From positions 1-6,232 of the forward strand of contig JAJRSV010000385.1 of assembly GCA_024278655.1 (NCBI GenBank): DNA of 6,232 nt, given 5' to 3'. Positions within the stretch are counted from its first letter, which is position 1; each line of letters begins with the position of its first letter. Source of the stretch: Bacteroidota bacterium (lineage in GTDB: Bacteria > Bacteroidota > Ignavibacteria > Ignavibacteriales > Ignavibacteriaceae). Below the pieces are notes generated by a model. That model was not told the DNA's origin. It saw only the letters and a program-made list of their open reading frames with translations, and made no database searches. Of this stretch, positions 5,516 through 6,232 are shown piece by piece. Both the position numbers and the translations under genes were made by a program.

Positions 5516-6232
5516 AAAAATCAGCGGTAATAATTATAGCAAGTTTTATAGTTTCAGTTACTTTCGCACAGCCGGGACCAAAGATGTTTCCTTCGGCTTA
5601 TTATACTTACGGAAACTATACCGACAGCACAAGCTCTAAATCAGTCTCGGCTTACGTGCCTTTTACCTGGAACGGTTTTGATTATCTTACAATTGGATCC
5701 GATAACTTAAACATCGATAACCAGCATTGGAAGTATCATCAGCAATTGTTTCTTGCTTCCGGCTCGTTCAACTTTTATCCTTTTTATCTTAAACTCGGTT
5801 ACCTGCACATAAAAGGCGATTTCGATTATAAACCATTTCCGTTTGAGTACTCCGATTTCCTTAATCTTTACGGTGCTGAAGTTCTGATGAATGTAAATCT
5901 TTTATACTTCGGTTTATCTGTTGATTACTCGAATCTTATCGGATACCAGGCACTCGTTATTAAACATTATGGCGGCAGTCTGCTGTGGGTAGTTACACCC
6001 GATGTATCGGTTGAGTTGAAACCTGTTTACACTTCGGTAACCGACGGAAGAAAACTGTTTTCAACATCGTTGAGTGTTAATTACTACCCGGTAAAATCGC
6101 TGCTTCTTAAATTTTACGGATTTTTAGGAAAGCGTGCTTACTATTACGATGAAGATTTGTTAACTATGTTCAATCAGAATGAAACGCAGCGGAATCTTGC
6201 TACATTCAGAATTGAGTACGATGTTATTGATG
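5512..6232 (+). CDS. Probable outer-membrane beta-barrel protein (3' end beyond window)
   Basis: An open frame starts with ATG at 5512 (four-base overlap with the TPR stop) and runs without a stop to the window edge; 240 codons are visible. The first 19 residues form a signal peptide (MKKSAVIIIASFIVSVTFA, cut before Gln20). The rest is rich in Tyr, Phe, Ser and Asn with alternating polar/hydrophobic strands such as FYLKLGYLHIKGDF (91-104), VLMNVNLLYFGLSVDY (124-139), SLLWVVTPDVSVELKPVY (156-173) and SLLLKFYGFLGKRAYYY (196-212), separated by short turns. That pattern is typical of an outer-membrane barrel. A secreted TPR protein directly followed by a barrel recalls YaiO/PgaA-type arrangements in polysaccharide export, but I see no sequence motif that ties it to those families. 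Function is unknown. An AAGGA at 5493-5497 is rather far from the ATG, so translation is probably coupled to the TPR gene. Confidence 0.75.
   Translation, partial: MKKSAVIIIASFIVSVTFAQPGPKMFPSAYYTYGNYTDSTSSKSVSAYVPFTWNGFDYLTIGSDNLNIDNQHWKYHQQLFLASGSFNFYPFYLKLGYLHIKGDFDYKPFPFEYSDFLNLYGAEVLMNVNLLYFGLSVDYSNLIGYQALVIKHYGGSLLWVVTPDVSVELKPVYTSVTDGRKLFSTSLSVNYYPVKSLLLKFYGFLGKRAYYYDEDLLTMFNQNETQRNLATFRIEYDVID

Overview
The window looks like a chromosomal accessory or conserved-operon segment from a Gram-negative bacterium of the Bacteroidota/Chlorobiota/Ignavibacteriota kind. The evidence is moderate AT-richness (my estimate, not counted), Lys/Ile/Asn-rich proteins, two exported proteins whose signal peptides end in Ala followed by Gln, and an outer-membrane-barrel-like protein. 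Several genes have recognisable Shine-Dalgarno sequences, including AAGGAG before the TPR gene. That fits Ignavibacteria or Chlorobi better than classical Bacteroidetes, which rarely use them. The assignment is an inference; no rRNA or marker gene is present.

All six genes lie on the + strand and are packed like one operon. Bases 1-80 are an AT-rich leader. Then come a PqqD-like RRE protein (81-335), a CarB-like ATP-grasp ligase (332-1375, 4-base overlap), a fold-type III PLP-dependent decarboxylase of the LysA/ornithine decarboxylase superfamily (1368-2729, 8-base overlap), a urea-transporter-family membrane domain fused to an M23 metallopeptidase (2736-4892, TTG start, 6-base gap), a secreted TPR protein (4889-5515, ATGA overlap) and a secreted, probably outer-membrane beta-barrel protein cut by the window end (5512-6232, ATGA overlap). 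No gap exceeds 6 bases after position 81. I see no RNA gene, mobile element, CRISPR array or terminator.

The first three genes form a striking trio: a peptide-binding domain of the type used in RiPP biosynthesis, an ATP-dependent carboxylate-amine ligase, and an amino-acid decarboxylase-like enzyme. The decarboxylase begins with an extension (Y-E-K-P-I-I ... G-M-I-N-K-F-G) that resembles the YxxPxL-type leader motif recognised by RRE domains. I infer that the RRE protein may dock on this tail, or on an unlinked peptide, and bring ligase and decarboxylase together to make or attach a small amino-acid-derived group. The decarboxylase keeps its PLP machinery but lacks the acidic residue that normally follows the active-site Cys, so its substrate is unlikely to be plain meso-diaminopimelate.

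The last three genes point to the envelope: a channel-like UT domain with a complete M23 catalytic site, then a periplasmic TPR protein and a barrel. A working model is that the cytosolic trio makes a modified metabolite or peptide that is handled by the membrane and envelope proteins. Nothing in the sequence proves the product. The canonical UT topology would put the M23 domain in the cytoplasm, which is a puzzle in itself.
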